A DNA stretch of 24,989 nt from Brevundimonas sp. UBA7534 (GCF_002479325.1 NZ_DLMO01000160.1:1-24989), one strand, 5' to 3'. Numbered from the stretch's first letter, positions 8,225-15,896 are shown. Numbers and translations are program-made. The notes: generated by a model not told the origin, from the sequence alone.

Positions 8225-10771
8225 CTAGGCCGCGCGCGCGGCGATCGCTCCGCGCGTGGCCTCCAGCGCCGCCGCCACGCCGTCGAACAGGCTTTGCAGG
8301 GTGATGGGTTTGGACAGGTGCCCGTCCGCACCCGCCGCGCGCGCCGCCTCCACGTGTTCGGGCAGGGCGTTGGCCGTCAGCATGATAAGCGGCGTGCGGC
8401 GCCCGCCGCCTTCGGCTTCCAGCGCCCGGATCGCGGCGGTGGCGCTGAGGCCGTCCATCACCGGCATCTGCATGTCCATCAGGATCAGGTCGAAGCCGCC
8501 CTTGGCGAAGGCCTCGACGGCGGCCTGGCCGTCCTCGACCGCGACCAGCTCGGTCTCGACCCCGCTCAGCATGATCTCCACGACCTTGCGGTTGGCGGGG
8601 TGGTCGTCGGCCAGCAGCACGCGCGCGGGGAAGGCCGCCGAGAAGTCGTCCCCGGCGACGCCCGGCGTGGCGGCGGTCTCAGCTTCGACCGAGGCGGCCG
8701 GCGGCAGGCGCAGGTCGAACCAGAACCGCGCGCCTTCGCCGGGGCGGGACTCGCAGTCCAGTTCGCCCCCCATCAGGGAGACCAGCTCGCGCGAGATGGC
8801 CAGCCCCAGGCCCGTGCCGCCGAACCGGCGGGTGATGGAGCCGTCGGCCTGTTGGAAGCGGGCGAAGATGCGCGTCTTGTGCGCGTCGTCGAAGCCGCAG
8901 CCCGTGTCGGCCACGGTGAAGCGGATGCGATCGTCGCCGGCGTCGGTCACGCTGACGGTGACGGCGCCGCCCTCGGTGAACTTCAGGGCGTTGGAGATCA
9001 GGTTGGACAGCACTTGGCGCAGGCGCACCACGTCGCCCTCGACCGCCCGGTCCAGCGCCGGCTCGATCTGGACGCGCAGGGCGACGCCCTTCTCGTCCGC
9101 GCGGGGGCGATAGAGCGCGGCGGCGCCGCGCACGGTGTCGGCCAGGTCGAAGGGTGCGGTCTCGACGACGATCTGGCCCGCCTCGATCTTGGCCGTGTCC
9201 AGGATGTCGGACAGCAGGCGTTCCAGCGTCACGCCCGAGGCGCGGATGACCTCGACCATCTCGTGCTCGCGCGGACGCAGCGCGGCGCGCGACAGGGCGT
9301 CGGCCATAGCCACCACCCCGTTCAGCGGGGTTCTGATCTCGTGGCTCATATTGGCCAGGAATTCGGACTTGGACCGGTTGGCGGCCTCGGCCCGGCGTCG
9401 CGCCTCGCGCAGCCGCCCCGATTGGCGCCACATCCAGAACAGGGCGATCCCGGCCGAGAGCAGGAACAGCACGGCGATGCCGGTGATCCAGTTCTGGGCC
9501 CCGATGACGGCGCGTTGCAGGTCGGTGTTGGCGCGCGCGGTCTCCAGCTGGGCGCGGCGTTCGGCCAGTTGCTGCTGCATGTCGCCGGTCACCTGGCGGA
9601 TGCCGCCGCTGAAGCGCCGGGCGTCGGCGATCTTGTCCTGCCGGGCGTGCTCGCGCAGCCGCTCGTAGGCCTCGTGCGGGCGGCCCTCGGCGAACAGGAT
9701 CTCGGCCTCGACGTGGGGCAGCTCAGAGGCCCCTTCTTCGCGGAACAGGCCGGCGGCGACCAGGCGACGGATCTGGTCCAGGTCGCGGCGCGCTTCGACC
9801 AGCCGGCCGGTCTGGGCGCGGGCGATGGCGCGCGTGGGCAACAGGTGGGGCGCCAGGAACGACGCCTGACCCAGGTCCTCGCCATAGGGCGCCAGGCAGG
9901 CCAGCACGTCGCGGGGCGCCTGGCGGGCGTTGGCCACCATGGCGCACAGATTGGCGTCATAGACCTTCAGGCTGGGCAGGCCGGCGCGCAGGGTCAGGGC
10001 ATGGTGGATCTGGAACAGGCGCTGGGCCTGCGCCACATCCCCCATCCGGGTCGACAGCCGCGCAAGATTGTAGATCGCGTCGAAGTCGGGGCGCGGATAG
10101 GCGGGGTTGGCGAAGTCGATCTCGAAACGGCCGAAGGCGGCGGTGGCGCCGTCGATGTCGTTCAGCTTCATCAGGCCGATGCCGGTCATCTCCCACAGGC
10201 CGGCGCGCGCGACATCGGCGTAGGGCGCGCTGTTGGGGATGAAGGCGTCGGCGTCGGCCAGGAGCTTCAGCCCCTCGCCGATCTTGTCCTGGTCCATCAG
10301 GGCCAGGGCCCAGATGCGCGTGGCGTGGGCCTTGGCGAACCAGTCCTGTTCCGCGGCCGCGCGGCGGCGCATCTCGTCCGCCGCCGGGGTGTCGCCCTGA
10401 TCATAGCGCAAAACCAGGTCGTTCAGGGCGGCGATCTTCTGATACCGACTGTCATGCTGAAGCTCGGCCGCATGGGACAGGCGCCGGTTCCACAGGGCGG
10501 CGGCGTCGAACTCGCCCTGGTTCAGCATGATCCAGGTGACGTGATACAGTCGTTGCAGGCCCTCGCGGTCATTGCGCGTCTCGGCCGCGCGGCCAAAGGC
10601 CTCCAGGGCGGCGAAGTCGGTCGCCGCGGCGCGCCGTTCGACGGCCTGGGCCAGCTCGATCGGCGAGCGTTTGGGCGCCGGCGGCTGCGCTTGCGCGGCC
10701 AAGGCGACGCCCTGGACCAGCAGCGCGATCAGGGCGAAGACGGCGAAAGGACGGACTCTGGAACTGGACAT
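8225..10771 (-). CDS. Hybrid sensor histidine kinase with helical-repeat sensor domain
   Basis: I choose the ATG at 10771 (848 aa) over the ATG at 10801. GGAAG precedes 10771 by 5 nt and the protein then opens with a good signal peptide (1-28, AQA before Gln). Residues 29-395 are helix-rich, TPR-like and probably periplasmic. Residues 397-422 look coiled-coil, and a membrane segment spans about 425-448. There is no HAMP domain. The cytoplasmic part has HisKA (phospho-His477 in MSHEIRTPLNG), an HATPase with N-box Asn594, DTGCGF at 622 and GGTGLGL at 651-657. It ends in a receiver domain (acidic Asp722/723, phospho-acceptor Asp766 in LILMDMQMP, Lys821). No separate response regulator or phosphotransfer gene is adjacent, so output must pass to a distant partner. 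The TBDR gene downstream is a possible target. Confidence 0.93.
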   Translation of the reverse strand: MSSSRVRPFAVFALIALLVQGVALAAQAQPPAPKRSPIELAQAVERRAAATDFAALEAFGRAAETRNDREGLQRLYHVTWIMLNQGEFDAAALWNRRLSHAAELQHDSRYQKIAALNDLVLRYDQGDTPAADEMRRRAAAEQDWFAKAHATRIWALALMDQDKIGEGLKLLADADAFIPNSAPYADVARAGLWEMTGIGLMKLNDIDGATAAFGRFEIDFANPAYPRPDFDAIYNLARLSTRMGDVAQAQRLFQIHHALTLRAGLPSLKVYDANLCAMVANARQAPRDVLACLAPYGEDLGQASFLAPHLLPTRAIARAQTGRLVEARRDLDQIRRLVAAGLFREEGASELPHVEAEILFAEGRPHEAYERLREHARQDKIADARRFSGGIRQVTGDMQQQLAERRAQLETARANTDLQRAVIGAQNWITGIAVLFLLSAGIALFWMWRQSGRLREARRRAEAANRSKSEFLANMSHEIRTPLNGVVAMADALSRAALRPREHEMVEVIRASGVTLERLLSDILDTAKIEAGQIVVETAPFDLADTVRGAAALYRPRADEKGVALRVQIEPALDRAVEGDVVRLRQVLSNLISNALKFTEGGAVTVSVTDAGDDRIRFTVADTGCGFDDAHKTRIFARFQQADGSITRRFGGTGLGLAISRELVSLMGGELDCESRPGEGARFWFDLRLPPAASVEAETAATPGVAGDDFSAAFPARVLLADDHPANRKVVEIMLSGVETELVAVEDGQAAVEAFAKGGFDLILMDMQMPVMDGLSATAAIRALEAEGGGRRTPLIMLTANALPEHVEAARAAGADGHLSKPITLQSLFDGVAAALEATRGAIAARAA

Positions 10772-10876
10772 GCGGCTTCCGATTTCGCCGCACCATGCCA
10801 AGGCTTGGTTGAATAAGGCTTATCAGGCCCATGCGGGCGACCGCCTAGTCGCCGTCAACGACGCGAAGAGTCCGCG

Positions 10877-10905
10877 TTGACCGTTCCGGGGCTTTCGGCT
10901 ATAGG
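10877..10905 (+). promoter_or_regulatory. Candidate sigma-70 promoter for rpsT
   Basis: TTGACC at 10877-10882 and TATAGG at 10900-10905 are separated by exactly 17 bp. The -10 context GCTATA also fits the Caulobacter housekeeping form (GCTANAWC). Transcription would start near 10912, giving a leader of about 60 nt for rpsT. Confidence 0.65.
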
Positions 10906-10927
10906 CCCGCCCTCTTGAGATTTTCGC

Positions 10928-10950
10928 GCCGTGGACGTGTGCTCCGCGGC
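10928..10950 (+). promoter_or_regulatory. Hairpin in the rpsT leader
   Basis: GCCGTGG (10928-10934) pairs with CCGCGGC (10944-10950) with one G-U pair and a 9-nt loop, and GTTTTCC follows. It lies between the candidate promoter and the rpsT ribosome site. It could be an attenuator or autoregulatory structure, but it may also be chance in GC-rich DNA. Confidence 0.3.
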
Positions 10951-10972
10951 GTTTTCCGTTCGAAGGTTTGAC

Positions 10973-11242
10973 ATGGCCAACAACCCCGGCGCCCGCAAGG
11001 CGATCCGCAAGATCGAAGCGCGGACCGAAGTGAACAAGGCGCGTCGCTCGCGCGTCCGCACCTATCTGCGCAAGTTCCAGGAAGCCCTGGCCGCCGGCGA
11101 CGCCGCCGTCGCCAAGGCCGCCTTCGTCGAGGCTCAGTCCGAACTGATGCGCGCCGTTTCCAAGGGCGTGGTTCACAAGAACACCGGTTCGCGCAAGGTC
11201 TCGCGCCTGGCCGCTCAGCTGAAGAAGCTGTCGGCCGCCTGA
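10973..11242 (+). CDS. rpsT: 30S ribosomal protein S20
   Basis: This 89-residue, Lys/Arg-rich helical protein begins MANNPGARKAIRK and contains RRSRVRTYLRKF and GVVHKNTGSRKVSRL, which are diagnostic of bacterial S20. S20 binds 16S rRNA in the body of the 30S subunit. An in-frame ATG at 10931 would add 14 residues, but GAAGG at 10962-10966 is 6 nt before 10973 and the family starts at this Met. It has its own promoter upstream and a strong terminator about 65 bp downstream. The order rpsT then dnaA is familiar from Caulobacter. It is divergent from the kinase gene. Confidence 0.97.
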   Translation: MANNPGARKAIRKIEARTEVNKARRSRVRTYLRKFQEALAAGDAAVAKAAFVEAQSELMRAVSKGVVHKNTGSRKVSRLAAQLKKLSAA

Positions 11243-11308
11243 TCGGCGACGTCTGACCGGACACGGAGCGGCTGTCGCCGTTTCGTTATGGGAATACATA
11301 GGTTTTTC

Positions 11309-11349
11309 AACGGCGAAGGAGCGCAGGCTCCTTCGCCGTTTTGCGTTTT
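11309..11349 (+). terminator. Rho-independent terminator of rpsT
   Basis: A perfect 14-bp stem (11309-11322 with 11327-11340) with the 4-nt loop GCAG is followed by TTGCGTTTT. It is 66 bp after the rpsT stop and isolates dnaA from rpsT transcription. Confidence 0.9.
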
Positions 11350-11361
11350 AGCGCCAAGTGC

Positions 11362-11467
11362 GATTCCACGAGAATGCGCAAATCTGATCCGACGAACGCT
11401 GAAATTCCCATGCAGAATTGGGCTTTGGCGGAGTCAAACAATTTAACTGCGAATCGACCAACGAATC
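11362..11467. promoter_or_regulatory. Cluster of four GANTC sites upstream of dnaA
   Basis: GATTC at 11362-11366, GAGTC at 11431-11435, GAATC at 11451-11455 and GAATC at 11463-11467 are all GANTC, the target of the cell-cycle methylase CcrM. In Caulobacter crescentus, methylation of such sites affects dnaA transcription. Here the last site ends 4 bp before the candidate -35. Confidence 0.6.
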
Positions 11468-11471
11468 ATCG

Positions 11472-11499
11472 TTGACCCCACCCCCTCGGCGCGTAAGTT
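11472..11499 (+). promoter_or_regulatory. Candidate promoter for dnaA
   Basis: TTGACC at 11472-11477 and TAAGTT at 11494-11499 are 16 bp apart. It is the best pair in the region and lies directly after the GANTC cluster. The predicted start near 11506 leaves a leader of about 160 nt before the dnaA GTG. C. crescentus dnaA is also known to have a long leader. Confidence 0.45.
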
Positions 11500-11595
11500 T
11501 TGGCCTCTAACGCACTTCCATCCCGGCACGGATGAAGACGGCGCGGGACCTCGTTTCGCGTCGGCGGGAGATGTCTGTCCAGAGGTTCGACCCCG

Positions 11596-11635
11596 CCCGG
11601 AAAGCCCTGCTTTTCGGGACAGGAGAAGTCGTCCC
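11596..11635 (+). promoter_or_regulatory. Overlapping hairpins in the dnaA leader
   Basis: CCCGGAAAG (11596-11604) pairs with CTTTTCGGG (11610-11618) with one G-U pair and a 5-nt loop. GGGAC (11616-11620) can instead pair with GTCCC (11631-11635), enclosing AGGAG in the loop. The two structures share bases 11616-11618 and so exclude each other. This suggests a possible translational switch, but no data support it. Confidence 0.35.
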
Positions 11636-11665
11636 TGACGCATCCCCCTGAAGCGCGGCGGAACG

Positions 11666-13174
11666 GTGAATGAAGAGCAGCGGGTGGCTGAGACGATGGT
11701 TGGGGGCGCGACGGCGATGGCGAACGGGGCAGGCAGATCGGGCGGCGCCGATCTCGACCGCATCTGGAGCGAGGCGTCCGTGCGCCTGCGCGCCGAAATC
11801 GGCGACGGCCCCTTCAACTCCTATGTGGCCCCTTCGGCCGTGCGGATGGATTCCGCCGGCCAACTGATCCTGGTGACGCCCACCGCCTACGCCCGCGACT
11901 GGGTGCGCAAGAACGCCCTGCGCCGCATGAACGAGCTTTGGCTGGGCCTGGATGGCCAGCACCGCCGGCTGGAGGTGCGTTGCCGCGCCGAGGTGGGTTC
12001 GGCCCCGCCGGCCACGGCGGTCGCGGCCGCGGGCGGCAATGTGGTGGACGCCACGCCGCGTCTGGCTGCGCTGTCGTCCAGCGTGGCCGCGCCGACCGTG
12101 GGCCCGGTCGCCGACGGCGCCCGCGCCGTGCGCGCCGCCGGCCTGCAGGAACGCCTGACCTTCGACAGCTTCGTGGAAGGGCAGGGCAACGCCTTCGCCC
12201 TGGCCATCGCCAAACAGGTCGCGACCTGGGCTGACGGCCACTTCAATCCCGTCTTCTTCTGCGGCCCCTACGGCTACGGCAAGACGCACCTGCTGAACGC
12301 CATCGCCTGGGAGGCCCAGCGCCTGCGCCCCGAGGCCAAGGTCGTCTATCTGACCGCCGAACGTTTCCTGTCGACCTTCGTCAAGGCGATGCAGGACCGC
12401 TCCACCGCCGCCTTCAAGGAAAGCCTGCGCTCGGCCGACATGCTGCTGCTGGACGACGTGCAGTTCGTCGGCGGCAAGGCCTCGACCCAGGAAGAGCTGC
12501 TGTCGACCCTGACCGCCCTGATCGAGGACGGAAAGCGCATCGTCTTCTCGGCCGACCGCGCGCCGATGGCCCTGACCGAGGTCGAGCCGCGCCTGCGCAG
12601 CCACCTGGCCGCGGGCCTGACCTGCCCGGTCGAGGCGGGCGACCGCGAACTGAAGATCGCCGTGGCCAGGAACCGCCTGGCCGCCCTGTCGGCCCTGGGC
12701 GTCGTCAAGGGCGAGGCCGCGCCCGAGGTGCTGGCCCACCTGGTCGACCGCACCCCCGGCTCGATGCGCGAACTGGAGGGGGCGGTGAACACCCTGGCCG
12801 CCGCCGCCGGCGCGCGCCTGTCGGCCGTCACCCTGGACGAGGCCTCGACCCTGCTGGGCGCGGCCCTGCGCGGCGGGCCCGAGCGCCGCATCACCGTCGA
12901 CGAGATTCAGAAGACGGTGGCCGAGCACTTCAGCCTCAAGCAGGCCGACCTGCTGAGCGAGCGTCGCACCCGGTCCGTGGCCCGCCCGCGCCAGATCGCC
13001 ATGTACCTGTGCAAGCAGCACACGACCCGCTCCTATCCCGACATCGGCCGCCGTTTCGGCGGGCGCGACCACACCACCGTCCTGCACGGCGTGCGCAAGA
13101 TCGAGGAGCTGATGCCCAAGGACGACCAGATCGCCCGCGACGTCGAAGCCCTGACGCGCAAGCTGCGGGGATGA
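11666..13174 (+). CDS. dnaA: Chromosomal replication initiator DnaA
   Basis: DnaA binds origin DNA and, as an ATP-bound oligomer, opens it. From the GTG at 11666 the protein has 502 residues; in-frame ATGs at 11696 and 11717 are also possible because no start has a strong ribosome site. Domain I is about 28-95 and a variable linker runs to about 160. The AAA+ domain has Walker A GPYGYGKT at 200-207, Walker B LLLDD at 260-264 and sensor-2 Arg368 in GSMRELEGAVN. Domain IV carries RSVARPRQIAMYL (436-448) and FGGRDHTTVLH (464-474), which bind DnaA boxes. Aligning PRLRSHLAAGL with E. coli ERLKSRFGWGL puts His313 at the arginine-finger position (R285), while Arg309 matches R281. An intergenic repeat follows, then dnaN. 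Confidence 0.97.
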   Translation: MNEEQRVAETMVGGATAMANGAGRSGGADLDRIWSEASVRLRAEIGDGPFNSYVAPSAVRMDSAGQLILVTPTAYARDWVRKNALRRMNELWLGLDGQHRRLEVRCRAEVGSAPPATAVAAAGGNVVDATPRLAALSSSVAAPTVGPVADGARAVRAAGLQERLTFDSFVEGQGNAFALAIAKQVATWADGHFNPVFFCGPYGYGKTHLLNAIAWEAQRLRPEAKVVYLTAERFLSTFVKAMQDRSTAAFKESLRSADMLLLDDVQFVGGKASTQEELLSTLTALIEDGKRIVFSADRAPMALTEVEPRLRSHLAAGLTCPVEAGDRELKIAVARNRLAALSALGVVKGEAAPEVLAHLVDRTPGSMRELEGAVNTLAAAAGARLSAVTLDEASTLLGAALRGGPERRITVDEIQKTVAEHFSLKQADLLSERRTRSVARPRQIAMYLCKQHTTRSYPDIGRRFGGRDHTTVLHGVRKIEELMPKDDQIARDVEALTRKLRG

Positions 13175-13176
13175 AC

Positions 13177-13335
13177 TTCTCCCTCCCCTTGGGGAGGGTG
13201 GCCGAGCGCCGCGAGGTCGGCGACGGCCGACGTGGCGCTTTTCGGATCGGGGGCATCTGGGCGCCGGCGCGGCCTTTTCAGGCCGCCCCCACCCGGTCGC
13301 TTCGCGACCACCCTCCCCATGAAGGGGAGGGAGAA
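13177..13335. repeat. 159-bp intergenic element with terminal inverted repeats
   Basis: The left end (13177-13201) and right end (13308-13335) are inverted copies differing by a 3-base indel. Each end is itself a hairpin (CTCCCCTTGGGGAG on the left; CTCCCC and GGGGAG around ATGAA-like bases on the right). The interior is GC-rich with no ORF. It starts 2 bp after the dnaA stop. From memory, similar CTCCCC/GGGGAG elements are scattered through Caulobacterales genomes; this is not checked here. It could end dnaA transcription. Confidence 0.7.
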
Positions 13336-13362
13336 TTCTGTGCACGGTCGGTGTCGCCTTCC

Positions 13363-13390
13363 TTGCCCTCTACGCCTGATCCGCTAGTGT
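13363..13390 (+). promoter_or_regulatory. Possible promoter for dnaN
   Basis: TTGCCC at 13363-13368 and TAGTGT at 13385-13390 are 16 bp apart, with GC before the -10 as in the Caulobacter consensus. It lies between the repeat element and dnaN. The match is moderate only. Confidence 0.35.
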
Positions 13391-13443
13391 CCAAGGCCAT
13401 TTAACCGCGGCCGTTCGAGTCGGGCCGCGCCGGGCGAGACGAC

Positions 13444-14562
13444 ATGCAGCTTACGATCGAACGTTCCGCGCTCCTGAAGGCCCTGGGCCACGTCCAGAGC
13501 GTGGTCGAACGCCGCAACACCATTCCGATCCTGTCCAACGTCCTGCTCAGCGCCGGGCGCGACCGGCTGGCCTTCGCCGCCACCGACCTGGACATGGAGA
13601 TGGTCGACGAGGCCGAGGCCCAGGTGCAGGTCGAGGGCCAGATCACCGCGCCGGCCCATACGCTTTACGAGATCGTCAGGAAGCTGCCCGAGGGCGCCGA
13701 GGTCTCGCTGACCTATTCCGGCGACGATCCGCGCCTGGTGGTCTCGGCTGGCCGCTCGCGCTTCAACCTGCCGGTGCTGCCGGCGGGCGACTTCCCCGTG
13801 ATGTCGACCGACAGCGCCGGGGCGTCCTACGTCCTGGCCAAGGAAGACCTGGCCCGGCTGATCGACAAGACCCGTTTCGCCGTCTCGACGGAAGAGACGC
13901 GCTACTATCTGAACGGCCTGTATCTGCACACGGTCGCCGAACAGGGCGTGCCGCTGTTGCGCGCCGTGGCCACCGACGGCCACCGCCTGGCCCTGGCCGA
14001 GACCCCCGCGCCGGAAGGCGCCGCCGGCGGTCCCGGCGTCATCGTGCCGCGCAAGACTGTCGATCAGGTCCGCCGCCTGCTGGACGACACGAACGGCCCG
14101 GTGGAGGTCCAGGTCTCGGCCCAGAAGATCCGCTTCCAGATGGGCGAGGCCAGCCTGACCTCAAAGGTCATCGACGGCGCCTTCCCCGACTATCTGCGCG
14201 TCATCCCGCGCGGCAACGACAAGCAGGCCGACATCGACAACAGCCTGTTCGCCAAGGCCGTCGACCGCGTCGCCACCATCTCGGCCGAAAAGAGCCGCTC
14301 GGTGAAGCTGGCCTTCGACAACGACCGGGTGAAGCTGACCGTGCGCAACATGGAGGCCGGCCAGGCCGAGGAAGAGGTCGAGATCGGCTATTCCGACGAG
14401 CCGTTCGAGATCGGCTTCAACGCCCGCTATTTGCTGGACGTCGCCGGCCAGATCACCGGCGAAAACGCCGCCTTCCGCTTCGCCGACCCGGCCTCGCCCA
14501 CGCTGGTCCTCGATCCGGGCGATCCGGGCGTGCAGTACGTGCTGATGCCGCTGCGGGTGTAG
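13444..14562 (+). CDS. dnaN: DNA polymerase III beta subunit (sliding clamp)
   Basis: This 372-residue protein forms the ring-shaped dimer that tethers DNA polymerase to DNA and recruits many replication and repair proteins. The N-terminus (MQLTIERSALLKAL followed by VVERRNTIPILSNVLL) and the C-terminus YVLMPLRV are characteristic, as is VATDGHRLAL in the second clamp fold. Length is normal. The ribosome site is weak (GCGAGAC before the ATG). It is followed 65 bp later by recF, with a hairpin repeat between them, and is probably co-transcribed with it. The C-terminal codons include a small direct repeat giving DPGDPG. Confidence 0.97.
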   Translation: MQLTIERSALLKALGHVQSVVERRNTIPILSNVLLSAGRDRLAFAATDLDMEMVDEAEAQVQVEGQITAPAHTLYEIVRKLPEGAEVSLTYSGDDPRLVVSAGRSRFNLPVLPAGDFPVMSTDSAGASYVLAKEDLARLIDKTRFAVSTEETRYYLNGLYLHTVAEQGVPLLRAVATDGHRLALAETPAPEGAAGGPGVIVPRKTVDQVRRLLDDTNGPVEVQVSAQKIRFQMGEASLTSKVIDGAFPDYLRVIPRGNDKQADIDNSLFAKAVDRVATISAEKSRSVKLAFDNDRVKLTVRNMEAGQAEEEVEIGYSDEPFEIGFNARYLLDVAGQITGENAAFRFADPASPTLVLDPGDPGVQYVLMPLRV

Positions 14563-14577
14563 GTGCGGATATTCCGT

Positions 14578-14617
14578 TCATCCCGGCGAAGGCCGGGATC
14601 CAGCACCGCCGGGATGA
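14578..14617. repeat. Hairpin repeat between dnaN and recF with alternative pairings
   Basis: TCATCCCGGC (14578-14587) can pair with the nearby GCCGGGAT (14592-14599, loop GAAG, 8 bp). It can also pair with GCCGGGATGA (14608-14617, perfect 10 bp). The two are mutually exclusive, and the distal arm ends 10 nt before the recF TTG. The first hairpin resembles the common alphaproteobacterial intergenic motif TCATCCCGGCGAAGGCCGGG. Confidence 0.65.
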
Positions 14618-14627
14618 GCGGATAGAT

Positions 14628-15752
14628 TTGAGCCTGATTTCCCTCGCCCTCACCGACTTCCGCTCCTATGCGAGCGCGCGGCTGGATCTGGCGTCCGTGC
14701 CGGTGGTGCTGCATGGGCCGAACGGGGCGGGAAAGACCAATCTCTTGGAGGCGATCAGCCTCCTGACGCCTGGCAAGGGGCTGCGCAACGCCACCGCCAT
14801 CGAGATGGGCCGGCGCGAGCCGGGCGAGGCGACGGGCCGCCCTTGGGCCGTCAGCGTCGAACTGGACGACGAGACGCGGTTGGGTACGGGCGTGCCCGGT
14901 CCGGGCGCCGCGCGGCGCATCGTCCGCATCAATGGCGAGACCGCCCAGCCCGGACGCCTGCTGGACCATCTGCGTCCCGTCTGGGCCACGCCCGAGCAGG
15001 ACCGGCTGTTTTCCGACGCCCGCGCCGAGCGGCTGAAGTTCTTCGACCGCCTGGTCTTCGCCGCCGATCCCGACCACGCCGCCAGCGTCTCGGTCTATGA
15101 GAAGGCGCTGCGCGAGCGGCTGCGGCTGCTGAACGACGCCCAGGAGGGCCGGGAGGCCGACCCCGTCTGGCTGGACGCTCTGGAGGCGCGATTGGCCGAG
15201 GCCGGGGCGCGGGCCGCCTTCGCCCGCGTCGCCGCGCTGCAAGCACTGCAGGCCGCCATCGACGCGCGCGGCGACCGGCCCTTCCCCCAGGCCGACCTGG
15301 GCCTGGACGGCCCCGCCGAGGCGATGGTGGAACGCGGCGCCGACGAGGCCGAGGTCGCCGCCGCCCTGGCCGACGGCTTCGCCCGCGCCCGCGCCCGCGA
15401 CGGCGCCGCCGGCCGCTCCCTGTTCGGTCCGCACCGCACCGACCTGACCGCCCTGCACCGCGAGAAGAACCGCCCGGCCGCGGAAGGGTCGTCCGGCGAG
15501 CAGAAGGCCCTGGTGCTGAACCTGATCCTGGCCCAGATCGCCCGTCTGGCGGATCAGCCGGCGGCCCCGATCCTGCTGCTGGACGAGGCCCCCGCCCACC
15601 TCGACGAAGGTCGCCGCGCCGCCCTGTTCGACGAGATCGTCGCCCTGAACCTGCAGGCCTTCATGACCGGCACCGAACGCGCCCTGTTCGCCGGTCTGGA
15701 CGGCCGCGCCCAGTTCGTCCGCGTCTCCGGCGGGATGCTGGAGGCCGGCTAG
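14628..15752 (+). CDS. recF: DNA replication/repair protein RecF
   Basis: RecF is an SMC-like ATPase that helps load RecA at single-strand gaps. The 374-residue protein starts with MSLISLALTDFRSY, the usual RecF opening, from a TTG at 14628; no ATG is available nearby. Walker A GPNGAGKT is at 30-37, the ABC-type signature SSGEQ at 288-292, and Walker B LLLDEAPAHLD at 316-326. Length is normal for the family. It follows dnaN and precedes gyrB by 144 bp, the classical order. The start codon lies just after a hairpin repeat, so low or structure-controlled translation is possible. Confidence 0.95.
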   Translation: MSLISLALTDFRSYASARLDLASVPVVLHGPNGAGKTNLLEAISLLTPGKGLRNATAIEMGRREPGEATGRPWAVSVELDDETRLGTGVPGPGAARRIVRINGETAQPGRLLDHLRPVWATPEQDRLFSDARAERLKFFDRLVFAADPDHAASVSVYEKALRERLRLLNDAQEGREADPVWLDALEARLAEAGARAAFARVAALQALQAAIDARGDRPFPQADLGLDGPAEAMVERGADEAEVAAALADGFARARARDGAAGRSLFGPHRTDLTALHREKNRPAAEGSSGEQKALVLNLILAQIARLADQPAAPILLLDEAPAHLDEGRRAALFDEIVALNLQAFMTGTERALFAGLDGRAQFVRVSGGMLEAG

Positions 15753-15896
15753 GATTCCGGCGCGGAAATCCTCGCTTTTTCCCCGAAATTTCCTATATGT
15801 TGGGGGCTTCGGCGCGGTGCGATCCCGTCGTCGATTCGAGCGTCCGCAGCGGCGCTCCATCCCCGTCCCGGTCGGGACTTCAGAGCCGACGATTTC

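Larger units (their letters stand above)
11243..11665. other. 423-bp rpsT-dnaA intergenic region (dnaA control region)
   Basis: The region holds the rpsT terminator, four GANTC sites, a candidate dnaA promoter and a leader of about 160 nt with hairpins and a 39-codon open frame. It is clearly more AT-rich than its surroundings between 11360 and 11470. I searched for DnaA boxes (TTATCCACA-like) on both strands and saw none, so I do not call a replication origin here. No tRNA or recognised small RNA was found. Confidence 0.6.

Noticed and set aside
8294..10816. Plus-strand open frame of 840 codons across the kinase gene
   Set aside because: It mirrors the kinase on the other strand and has the low-complexity composition of a shadow frame.
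11243..11665. Replication origin upstream of dnaA
   Set aside because: No TTATCCACA-like DnaA boxes or clear AT-rich unwinding element were seen, and Caulobacter origins are not at this position.
11670..11867. 65-codon ORF starting at an ATG overlapping the dnaA GTG
   Set aside because: Out of frame with dnaA and its product is an Arg/Ala-rich shadow. The dnaA frame carries domain I.
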